Part shown: positions 1 through 6,253 of the stretch, one piece after another
Position numbering within the stretch: position 1 is the stretch's first letter
Layout: each line of letters opens with the position of its first letter
Assembly (NCBI GenBank): GCA_012842765.1
Contig: DUWJ01000358.1
Coordinates: 1 to 8,474 of the forward strand
Reading direction: 5' to 3'
Length of the DNA: 8,474 bases
Source of the DNA: Bacillota bacterium
Lineage (GTDB): Bacteria; Bacillota; DTU025
The notes under the pieces: model-generated
The model's database searches: none
Told to the model about the DNA's origin: nothing
What the model saw: only the letters and a program-made list of their open reading frames with translations
Program-made: the position numbers and the translations under genes

Positions 1-72
1 AGGCTGCCCCATAGGGCATGCCCGGAGTGCGGATATTACGGGGGTCGCACAGTTATTGATGTTTCAGAGTAA
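1..72 (+). CDS. rpmF: 50S ribosomal protein L32, C-terminal fragment
   Basis: The window opens inside a reading frame whose last 23 codons read RLPHRACPECGYYGGRTVID then VSE and a TAA stop. This matches the C-terminus of ribosomal protein L32: the CPxCGYY segment supplies the second cysteine pair of its zinc ribbon and is followed by a short GR-x-V/I tail. L32 is a small protein of the large ribosomal subunit. The N-terminal half, including the first cysteine pair, lies upstream of the window. The gene sits directly before plsX, the usual rpmF-plsX neighbourhood. The identification rests on a short fragment plus this context. Confidence 0.85.
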   Translation, partial: RLPHRACPECGYYGGRTVIDVSE

Positions 73-122
73 TTCTTCAACCTAAGGGTGCAGAGCGGAT
101 TCATTCGGACGCGCGTAGTTCG

Positions 123-144
123 GCTGAACCCGCTTTCAGCTTTT
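123..144 (+). terminator. weak hairpin plus T-run between rpmF and plsX
   Basis: GCTGAA (123-128) and TTCAGC (135-140) are perfect inverted repeats around a 6-base loop, followed by TTTT and, further on, a second T-run at 152-157. The stem is short and only moderately GC-rich, so it would be at most a leaky terminator or attenuator between rpmF and plsX. An alternative pairing of AACCC (127-131) with GGGTT (161-165), which would cover the plsX ribosome binding site, competes with it. Function is inferred only from this geometry. Confidence 0.25.
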
Positions 145-171
145 GTTGAGCTTTTTTGGGGGGTTATCCAT

Positions 172-1179
172 ATGCGGATAGCTGTTGACGTCATGGGAGG
201 CGACATGGGGCCGGCTGAGATGATCCCGGGAGCGTTGATGGCCCGTGATCAGTATGGGGCCCAAGTGATTTTTGTGGGCGACGAGGAGACGATAAAGGCG
301 CACCTGAAGGAGAACGGACGGGATGAATCTGACATAGAGATCGTGCACGCGGCAGACTCGATATCCATGGACGAGGACCCTCTTGCGGCTGTGCGCCACA
401 AGCGCGACTCCTCAATGGTCGTAGCAGCTAAGCTTGTCCGTGAGAAAAAGGCGCAAGCAGCGGTCACTTCTGGCAGCACAGGGGCTCTCGTTGCGGCCGG
501 GCCTCTCGTTGTAGGGCGGCTTAAGGGGGCATCGAGGCCAGCTCTGGCAACGCCTATCCCGACCGTTGGAGGTCATCCTTGCGTTATCCTTGACATCGGC
601 GCTAATCCGGAGTGTCAAGCGAAGAATCTGTTGGAGTTCGCGATTATGGGATCAGCTTATGCTTCGGCGCTTCTCGGAATAGATAATCCCAGCATCGGTT
701 TGCTGTCGAACGGCACTGAAGCTAGCAAGGGAACTTCGGTGATTGTCCAGGCGAATCAGATGCTGTCCGGGTCGGGCCTGAACTTCGTGGGCAATATCGA
801 AGCCCGTTCGATCTTCTATGGAGAAGCTGACGTCGTTGTAATGGACGGTTTTGCTGGTAATGTCGTCCTCAAGCTTTCTGAGGGTCTCGGATCAGCCATT
901 TTCGACATGGTGAAAGAGGAGATGAGCAAGGGCTGCATGGTGAAAGCAGGAGCTCTTCTCGTGAAACCTGCGCTAAAGAGTGTCAAGAGGAGGATGGATT
1001 ATTCAGAATACGGGGGCGCTCCTCTCTTGGGCCTGTCCGGTCTGCTTGTCAAGGCTCATGGAAGCTCCAATCGCAAGGCGTTTGCCAACGCTATCAGAGT
1101 CACTTCCGAACTGCTTGATAGAGGACTTGTTGAGAAGATGTCCCAGTCTCTTTCGGCCATGGTTGACGGCGAGGCTTGA
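172..1179 (+). CDS. plsX: Phosphate acyltransferase PlsX
   Basis: PlsX converts acyl-ACP and phosphate to acyl-phosphate, the acyl donor used by PlsY to make lysophosphatidic acid; it is a peripheral membrane enzyme of phospholipid synthesis. The 335-residue protein has the family's usual length. Visible family motifs are MRIAVDVMGGDMGP at the N-terminus, SGSTGALVAAG near residues 100-110 (usually SAGNTGA), NIEAR near 208-212, GEADVVVMDGFAGNVVLK near 217-234, YSEYGGAPLLG near 277-287 and HGSSNRKAF near 296-304. The ATG at 172 is chosen because homology begins there and a GGGGGG run (158-163) lies 8 bases upstream. An in-frame GTG at 88 would add 28 unrelated residues. It lies between rpmF and acpP, and the acyl carrier protein gene next door fits its acyl-ACP substrate. 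Confidence 0.95.
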   Translation: MRIAVDVMGGDMGPAEMIPGALMARDQYGAQVIFVGDEETIKAHLKENGRDESDIEIVHAADSISMDEDPLAAVRHKRDSSMVVAAKLVREKKAQAAVTSGSTGALVAAGPLVVGRLKGASRPALATPIPTVGGHPCVILDIGANPECQAKNLLEFAIMGSAYASALLGIDNPSIGLLSNGTEASKGTSVIVQANQMLSGSGLNFVGNIEARSIFYGEADVVVMDGFAGNVVLKLSEGLGSAIFDMVKEEMSKGCMVKAGALLVKPALKSVKRRMDYSEYGGAPLLGLSGLLVKAHGSSNRKAFANAIRVTSELLDRGLVEKMSQSLSAMVDGEA

Positions 1180-1208
1180 GACTGGACGCAATGGTATTGG
1201 GTACGGGC

Positions 1209-1237
1209 TTGAAATGAAGGTAATTGCTTTATAAGAT
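1209..1237 (+). promoter_or_regulatory. possible sigma-A promoter upstream of acpP
   Basis: TTGAAA (1209-1214; 5 of 6 to the -35 consensus) is separated by exactly 17 bases from TAAGAT (1232-1237; 4 of 6 to the -10 consensus). Transcription would begin around 1244, about 14 bases before the acpP ribosome binding site. The region between plsX and acpP is more AT-rich than its surroundings. This could allow acpP and rnc to be expressed independently of plsX. It is a sequence match only. Confidence 0.35.
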
Positions 1238-1257
1238 GGGATTGAATATCCTTGCAT

Positions 1258-1263
1258 GGAGGT
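1258..1263 (+). promoter_or_regulatory. ribosome binding site fixing the TTG start of acpP
   Basis: GGAGGT lies 8 bases before the TTG at 1272. This is the only strong Shine-Dalgarno sequence near the gene and it rules out the upstream in-frame ATG at 1224, which would add 16 residues unlike any acyl carrier protein. Confidence 0.75.
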
Positions 1264-1271
1264 GGTCAGTT

Positions 1272-1529
1272 TTGACTGAAGCTGAAATACTTGCTAAAGT
1301 TCGTGAGATCGTCTCCGACAAGCTTGGTGTTGCAGAGGAGGAGATCTGTCGCGAGTCGGATTTCATTGACGATCTTGGCGCCGACTCGCTGTACCTCAAC
1401 GAAATCGTGTACGAAATTGAAGAGGAATTCGACCTGCGTGTGCCCGACGAAGACTTCGATTCCATGAGAACTGTAGGTCAGGCTGTCGACTATATATACA
1501 ACCGTGTGTGCGACGATCGAGATCGATAA
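1272..1529 (+). CDS. acpP: Acyl carrier protein
   Basis: This is the small acidic carrier that holds growing acyl chains on a 4'-phosphopantetheine arm during fatty acid synthesis and delivers them to PlsX and other acyltransferases in the cytosol. The 85-residue product shows the ACP layout: helix I near residues 2-17, the attachment motif DDLGADSL with Ser39 as the modified serine, and the acidic helix II-III region ending VPDEDFDSMRTVGQAVDYI. After the DSL motif it reads YLNEIVYEIEEEFDLRVPDE, where typical ACPs have D-x-VELVMALEEEF, so recognition helix II is divergent. The protein could be a specialised ACP paralogue, but its position between plsX and rnc argues for the housekeeping copy. 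The TTG start follows a strong GGAGGT. The 3' end overlaps rnc by 26 bases. Confidence 0.9.
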   Translation: MTEAEILAKVREIVSDKLGVAEEEICRESDFIDDLGADSLYLNEIVYEIEEEFDLRVPDEDFDSMRTVGQAVDYIYNRVCDDRDR

Positions 1530-2238
1530 GGTTTCGGCTGTTCTCGGCCTCGAGTTTGAAGACAAATCTCTTCTAGTTAGGGCGTTGACCCATACGTCTT
1601 ATGCAGCAGAGCATGGCCAGGATCGGGCTTTATCAAACGAGCGCCTTGAGTTTCTTGGCGATGCGATTCTCAAAGCCGTTATGGCGGAGCAGCTGATGAC
1701 TCTCATGGAAGATGCAGACGAGGGCAGGTTGTCGAAGGTATCTGCTCAGGCAGTGAGCGGGCAGGCCTTGGCACGGGCCGCCGTCGATCTTGGAGTCTCC
1801 GATTTTATCATGTTGGGGCATGGCGAAGAATCGAGCGGCGGCAGGTGTCGACAGAGAAACTTGGCAGGCGCTATGGAGGCCATTATTGGCGCCGTATATC
1901 TCGACTCCGGCTTCGACGAGGCCAGATCTTTCATCATTCGGGCACTGGCAAGCGAAATCCATGATGCTATTACCGGTCCTGAGAACGACCACAAGACTGC
2001 TTTTCAAGAAGCAGTGCAGGCCAGATCCTTAGGCCAGGCATCTTACAGAACGGTCAAGAGCGAAGGCCCGCCTCACAAACCCTGGTTCACGGTGGAGGCG
2101 TTGATTGCCGACAGGGTAGTTGGAACGGGAGAAGGTCCGAGCAAACGCGCCGCAGAACAGGAAGCAGCCAAGGATGGGCTGAGAATGCTCGAGAACGGCG
2201 AATCTGCATGGGTCAACTGCGCTTCTGACGATGAATGA
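1504..2238 (+). CDS. rnc: Ribonuclease III
   Basis: RNase III cleaves double-stranded RNA, processing the rRNA precursor and several mRNAs. The 244-residue protein has the usual two-domain build. The nuclease domain carries the signature NERLEFLGDAIL with Glu46, Glu49 and Asp53, and a second motif, NLAGAMEAIIGAVYLDSG, with Glu125. A double-stranded RNA binding domain spans about 162-229 (DHKTAFQE, GPPHKPWFTVEALI, GPSKRAAEQEAAKDGL). The position normally filled by an aspartate metal ligand (D114 in E. coli, in LADTVEA) is Gly122 here. The GTG at 1504 is the only plausible in-frame start; it lies inside the end of acpP with no clear Shine-Dalgarno, so translation is probably coupled to acpP. 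The location upstream of smc is typical for Bacillota. Confidence 0.95.
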   Translation: MCATIEIDKVSAVLGLEFEDKSLLVRALTHTSYAAEHGQDRALSNERLEFLGDAILKAVMAEQLMTLMEDADEGRLSKVSAQAVSGQALARAAVDLGVSDFIMLGHGEESSGGRCRQRNLAGAMEAIIGAVYLDSGFDEARSFIIRALASEIHDAITGPENDHKTAFQEAVQARSLGQASYRTVKSEGPPHKPWFTVEALIADRVVGTGEGPSKRAAEQEAAKDGLRMLENGESAWVNCASDDE

Positions 2239-2316
2239 GAACTCTCCAGTTGTGCCTGGCGACAATGGCGAAGCGGAGACAGTCGGCGCTTGTGCGTCGG
2301 CATATATGTACGTTTC

Positions 2317-2324
2317 GGGGGGAG
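2317..2324 (+). promoter_or_regulatory. ribosome binding site fixing the TTG start of spoVS
   Basis: GGGGGGAG ends 6 bases before the TTG at 2331. It supports that start over the in-frame ATG at 2235, which overlaps the rnc stop codon and would add 32 residues absent from SpoVS proteins. Confidence 0.65.
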
Positions 2325-2330
2325 TGCGAC

Positions 2331-2591
2331 TTGGAGGTTTTGAAAGTATCTGGCCAGTCAAACCCAAAAGCTGTTGCTGGGGCGCTGGCCGCGATTGTCA
2401 GGGACCAAGGTTCGGTGCAGGTGAATGCTGTGGGCGCAGCGGCTGTGAACCAGGCAGTAAAGGCAATAACTATTGCAAGGGGTTTCGTGGCGCCAAACGG
2501 AATCGATTTGGTGACCGTGCCTGCATTTTCTGAGATCGAAATAGACGGAGAGGAACGCACGGCTATAAGGTTCATCGTGATGCCGCGGTAG
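2331..2591 (+). CDS. spoVS: Stage V sporulation protein S (SpoVS)
   Basis: From the TTG start the product is 86 residues, the same length as Bacillus subtilis SpoVS, and I recognise the family along its whole length: MEVLKVSGQS, then VAGALA, VGAAAVNQAVKAITIARGFV (about residues 34-53), and AFSEIEIDGEERTAIRFIV (about 66-84). SpoVS is a small Alba-like protein. In B. subtilis it is needed for progress past stage V of sporulation and affects septation; its molecular activity is not well settled. Here it lies between rnc and smc, 92 bases after the rnc stop, and is followed by a terminator-like hairpin. I see no convincing sigma-H promoter upstream, so it may be read from the acpP-rnc transcript. 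The neighbourhood suggests a link to chromosome organisation, but that is inference. Confidence 0.93.
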   Translation: MEVLKVSGQSNPKAVAGALAAIVRDQGSVQVNAVGAAAVNQAVKAITIARGFVAPNGIDLVTVPAFSEIEIDGEERTAIRFIVMPR

Positions 2592-2620
2592 CGGGCAATA
2601 CTAACTTTGAAAGATCAATC

Positions 2621-2654
2621 GGCAAAGGCTGCGCCGCTTGGCGCGGCTTTTGCT
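2621..2654 (+). terminator. terminator-like hairpin between spoVS and smc
   Basis: The arms 2621-2635 and 2640-2654 pair almost completely around the 4-base loop GCTT, with a GC-rich core (GCTGCGCC / GGCGCGGC, one G-T wobble) flanked by AAA / TTT pairs and followed by a short T-run within the 3' arm. This is the shape of an intrinsic terminator and, having an A-run on the left, could work in both directions. It ends 14 bases before the smc ribosome binding site, so it may instead attenuate read-through into smc or protect an mRNA end. No good promoter is visible between it and smc. Confidence 0.55.
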
Positions 2655-2667
2655 GAGTGTACGTCAT

Positions 2668-2674
2668 GGGAGGG
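2668..2674 (+). promoter_or_regulatory. ribosome binding site fixing the TTG start of smc
   Basis: GGGAGGG ends 6 bases before the TTG at 2681, where homology to SMC proteins begins (LYLKQLSLFGFKSF). The in-frame ATG at 2666 overlaps this site and has only weak purine runs upstream, so it is disfavoured. Confidence 0.65.
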
Positions 2675-2680
2675 CCGAAC

Positions 2681-5600
2681 TTGTATCTGAAACAGCTCTC
2701 TCTGTTCGGCTTCAAGTCATTTGCGAGCAGAGTGGACTTGGATTTTTCGCCTGGGCTCACGGGAGTTGTCGGGCCCAATGGTGTTGGAAAGAGCAATATT
2801 GCCGATGCCCTCAGATGGGCTTTGGGTGAGCAAAGCCCGCGAATCCTTCGTGGGTCGCGAATGCAGGACGTTATCTTCGCTGGAACTGAAAGCAGGAAAC
2901 CCCTTGGCTATGCAGAGGTTACTCTTGTATTCGATAATTCAGATGACTTTCTGAACCTGGGGTTTACTGAGGTCACGGTCACAAGAAGGCTTTTCCGATC
3001 CGGAGAATCGGAGTATGTATTGAACGGAGTTCCATGTCGGCTCAGGGACATAATCGATCTTTTCTCCGGGACTGGTCTGGGAAAAGACTCTTACTCTGTA
3101 GTAGAGCAGAGCAAGATCGACATCATATTGTCCGACCGCTCGCAGGACAGACGGGCCATTTTCGACGAAGCTTCTGGAATCATGAAGTATCGTGCACGGA
3201 GGCGGGAAGCTGAACGAAAGCTGGTGGAGGTGCGCGCTGACCAGCTCAGGGTCGGAGATCTAGTTGCTGAACTCGGTAGGCAGCTGCCTGTCCTTCGGAA
3301 CCAGGCGGAGGAGGCAGAACGCTGGCGCGAGCTTACCGAAAGGCTTACCCGACTGGAGATAGACCTTCTCTGCCACGATCTCAAGAGGCTCTCGCTTCGT
3401 CGCCTCGACAGTGCGTCACGAATAGATGACCTTGAAAGGCGAGAACATGAGTGTGCCGCCGAGTCCGCCCAATGCGAGGCTGTGCTGGAGTCGGCAAAAA
3501 CTAGGGCAATGCAAGCTGACTTGGCTGTGGAGACGCTACATGTTGCGGCAGGTCAGGCTGCTGCGGCTTCTGAGAGGGAAAGCGGTAGACTCAAGCTTGC
3601 CCAGGAGAGGAAGCGAACTCTCCTGGAACGTTCTCAGGAGATCGCAGCGGCGCGCGAGGCGGAAGAGGGAAAACACGCCAGGTTGGAAAATGAATTTGCG
3701 CTGTTGCAAGGTCAGGTTGATGCCGCAGGTCTTGAGGGGCGCGATGTCATGGAGCAAGCTGATGCATCGCGGAGACGGTTGGCAGAGGCGTCCAAGGCTC
3801 GAGCTGACGCTGAAGCAAGGGTTGAGGAGGCAAAATCGGACCTTTTTGACGCTTTGGCTTTGGAATCTGACTTGAGATCGCGCATTGGCGCTATTGAGTC
3901 GTCGAAGCGGTCGAACGAAGCTCGGTTGGCGCGTTTGATACAACAAGCCCAGGAGAAGGCTGTAGCTCAGGATAGCGCCAGGCGTGAGACCGATGATCTT
4001 TTCTCGGAATTAGAACGGCTCCGGGGCGATCTTGAAAAGGCGGAGAGGGAGGCTGCGGACGCCAAGGTATTATATGAGCGTGCCATGGAAGCTGCGGAAT
4101 CCGTTTCGGAGCGTGCCATGGAGGCCGAGGCGAAGGTTTCGTCGGCAGCTGCCGCGCACTCCAGCATAGATGCGCTACAGAGGCAGTATGAGGGATACGG
4201 CCGCGCAGTTCGCGCGCTTTTGGCTGGTGATAACGGGCGGGCTATGGGCCTTGCGGGCACTGTTTCGGATCTAATTCGCGTCCCGAAGGAATACGAGATC
4301 GCTATTGAAGCAGCATTGGGCCCTTCAGTCCAGAACATAGTGGCATCCACCTCTGAAGGGGCGGAGCGAGCTGTGGAGTTTCTCAAGAAAAACCGTGCCG
4401 GACGCGCTACCTTTCTTCCGCTGGACATCTTGAAGCCTTCCCCCATTTCTTCGGCGCAGCTTCCTGTGGCTGAGCCCGGAATTGTCGGGCTTGCGGCTGA
4501 TCTTGTGGAATCGGCGCCCATCTACCGAAAGGTGGTTGAGTACCTTCTCGGACGCGTAGTAGTGGTGAGAGACTTGGGATGCGGCATCCGGCTTGCCAAA
4601 AGCGGGCTGAGGTGTCGCATGGTGACTTTGGACGGAGACATCATCTCCGCCGGAGGCGCCATAACGGGCGGAGAGGCACCTGATAGGCGCGGGGGACTGC
4701 TTGCGCGGTCCAGACGGCTTGAAGAGCTTGCTGCTGAACTCGAGAGTGCGAGGACAGAGAGCGCCAGTATACATAGGCTCAAGGACGAGGCTGTGGCAGA
4801 AGCCGGCGCTCTCAGGTTGGTGTGGGAGGAGAATGAACGCAATAAGGCGACTCTCGAGTCGGTCCTGAGCAATGTCGTTCAGAAAATAAGATTGGCAGAG
4901 GCTGAGCTTTCTCGGTTCGCAGACGAGCTTGAGACTGTGGAACTTGAAGCTGAGATAGTACGCAGGGAGATTGATGCGTTGACTGAGGAGGCGAAGAGCC
5001 TTGCTCAACAGTTGTCAGGGTCTGAGGCCCGTCGAAAGAAACTAGAAGAGTCATTGGAAGTATTAGCCGAGTCCGCGGCCGGCTTGAAGGAAGATGAATC
5101 ACGAGAGGCAGAGCGCTACTCAGAGCTGGCGCAGGAGGCGGCTACTTACCGCGAGAGGCTGTTGGGGCTTAAGGCCGCTCTGCTCAAAGCCGAGGAGCAA
5201 CTGATGTCCCATAACGAGGAGCTTGCTAGGCTCCGGAATGAGGAGAATAGAGTTTGTCAGGAAGCAACTGACGCTGCTGCGCAGATTGAGGCTATTGGGG
5301 AAGCGGCTGCGGCTCTTGCGCAGGAGTATTCTAAAGCCCAGCGTCTGCTCGACGAGGGCCGTGAGGAGCGGGCGAAGGCAGCTGCTGATGTCAATGAGGG
5401 CGAGTTGGCAGCGCGTGTGGCCCGGAAACGGCACCAAGAGGTGGCTGAGAAACTGAACGGGGCTAGAATAGAAGGGGCGCGGATTGCAGCGGAATACGAG
5501 GCATGTGTTGAACGGCTGGCTTCTGCCTATTCCATATCTGAAGAGGAAGGACTTGCCAGAGATGTTGCAATTCAGTCTAGGGCCGGGGTGCAGGCAGAGA

Positions 5601-6235
5601 TCGCGCAACTGCGTGCCGAGATCACTGAAATCGGTCCGGTTAACCACACCGCCATTGAGGAAAGCCGCAAGCTTGCTGAGAGGCACGGCTTCTTGGAAAC
5701 TCAATTGAAGGACCTGGAGGCTGCGCAGGCTTCACTCGATGAGGTAGTTCGGGAATGCGAGCTTACATGTGAGAAGAGATTCCTTGAGACGTTCGAGGCG
5801 GTCAGATCGGAGTTTGCCGACATATTCACCGACATATTCGGCGGTGGAACCGCCGACCTTGTTCTTGATGATCCTGACAATCCTCTTGAGTGTGGGATCG
5901 ATATAGTATGTCAGCCTCCGGGCAAGAAACTCTCCAGCCTTTCTCTAATGTCAAGGGGCGAAAGGTCGCTGGTTGCCATTGCCCTGTTGTTTGCGATCAT
6001 GAGAGTGAATCCGAGCCCAGTCTGTCTCCTAGACGAGATCGATTCGGCGCTCGACGAGGCTAACCTAATACGGTTTGCCCAGTTGCTCAAGACGACATCC
6101 GAGGACGTGCAGGTAATTATTGTGACCCACAGAAAACGGACCATGGAGTGTGCTGACGCGCTGTTTGGCGTGACAATGGAAGAGTCGGGAGTGTCGAAGG
6201 TCTTCTCGATTCGAACGGATCAGCAGGTCAGCTAG
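2681..6235 (+). CDS. smc: Chromosome partition protein SMC
   Basis: SMC is the ATPase core of the bacterial condensin complex with ScpA and ScpB; its dimers organise and help segregate the chromosome. The 1184-residue product is full length for the family. The N-terminal head has LKQLSLFGFKSF, Walker A GPNGVGKSN (31-39) and the Q-loop region VVEQSKID (140-147). A long charged coiled coil follows (about 170-500), then the hinge (about 502-664, ending GGAITGG), a returning coiled coil to about 1020, and the C-terminal head with the signature region SLMSRGERS (1088-1096), Walker B VCLLDEID (1114-1121) and D-loop SALDEAN. Several motifs deviate: Walker A has Val35 where Ser is usual, and the signature reads MSRGE rather than LSGGE. 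The frame is intact across 3.5 kb. ftsY follows after 18 bases, suggesting one transcript. Confidence 0.96.
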   Translation: MYLKQLSLFGFKSFASRVDLDFSPGLTGVVGPNGVGKSNIADALRWALGEQSPRILRGSRMQDVIFAGTESRKPLGYAEVTLVFDNSDDFLNLGFTEVTVTRRLFRSGESEYVLNGVPCRLRDIIDLFSGTGLGKDSYSVVEQSKIDIILSDRSQDRRAIFDEASGIMKYRARRREAERKLVEVRADQLRVGDLVAELGRQLPVLRNQAEEAERWRELTERLTRLEIDLLCHDLKRLSLRRLDSASRIDDLERREHECAAESAQCEAVLESAKTRAMQADLAVETLHVAAGQAAAASERESGRLKLAQERKRTLLERSQEIAAAREAEEGKHARLENEFALLQGQVDAAGLEGRDVMEQADASRRRLAEASKARADAEARVEEAKSDLFDALALESDLRSRIGAIESSKRSNEARLARLIQQAQEKAVAQDSARRETDDLFSELERLRGDLEKAEREAADAKVLYERAMEAAESVSERAMEAEAKVSSAAAAHSSIDALQRQYEGYGRAVRALLAGDNGRAMGLAGTVSDLIRVPKEYEIAIEAALGPSVQNIVASTSEGAERAVEFLKKNRAGRATFLPLDILKPSPISSAQLPVAEPGIVGLAADLVESAPIYRKVVEYLLGRVVVVRDLGCGIRLAKSGLRCRMVTLDGDIISAGGAITGGEAPDRRGGLLARSRRLEELAAELESARTESASIHRLKDEAVAEAGALRLVWEENERNKATLESVLSNVVQKIRLAEAELSRFADELETVELEAEIVRREIDALTEEAKSLAQQLSGSEARRKKLEESLEVLAESAAGLKEDESREAERYSELAQEAATYRERLLGLKAALLKAEEQLMSHNEELARLRNEENRVCQEATDAAAQIEAIGEAAAALAQEYSKAQRLLDEGREERAKAAADVNEGELAARVARKRHQEVAEKLNGARIEGARIAAEYEACVERLASAYSISEEEGLARDVAIQSRAGVQAEIAQLRAEITEIGPVNHTAIEESRKLAERHGFLETQLKDLEAAQASLDEVVRECELTCEKRFLETFEAVRSEFADIFTDIFGGGTADLVLDDPDNPLECGIDIVCQPPGKKLSSLSLMSRGERSLVAIALLFAIMRVNPSPVCLLDEIDSALDEANLIRFAQLLKTTSEDVQVIIVTHRKRTMECADALFGVTMEESGVSKVFSIRTDQQVS

Positions 6236-6241
6236 GGGCAT

Positions 6242-6247
6242 GGAGGT
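6242..6247 (+). promoter_or_regulatory. ribosome binding site deciding the ftsY start
   Basis: GGAGGT is 6 bases before the ATG at 6254 but directly abuts the in-frame ATG at 6248, which is too close for normal initiation. The second ATG is therefore preferred. The difference is only two residues, and a weaker AGGGG (6234-6238) could serve the first. Confidence 0.6.
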
Positions 6248-6253
6248 ATGTCA

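Noticed and set aside
88..171. 28-residue N-terminal extension of PlsX from GTG 88
   Set aside because: PlsX homology begins exactly at the ATG at 172, which has its own G-rich site; the extension overlaps a hairpin and is unlike family N-termini.
2235..2330. ATG overlapping the rnc stop (ATGA) as the spoVS start
   Set aside because: The arrangement suggests coupling, but the added 32 residues are not part of SpoVS and a strong G-rich site sits before the TTG at 2331.
2231..2533. 100-codon + strand frame overlapping the rnc end and spoVS
   Set aside because: It is out of frame with the clear SpoVS match and its Cys/Gly/Arg-rich translation looks like a frame-shifted shadow.
3967..4521. Long minus-strand open frame opposite smc (184 codons), and others at 4325-5008 and 5120-5704
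   Set aside because: They lie wholly opposite the intact smc frame and have low-complexity Ser/Ala/Arg/Leu-rich translations, as expected of antisense shadows of coiled-coil codons.
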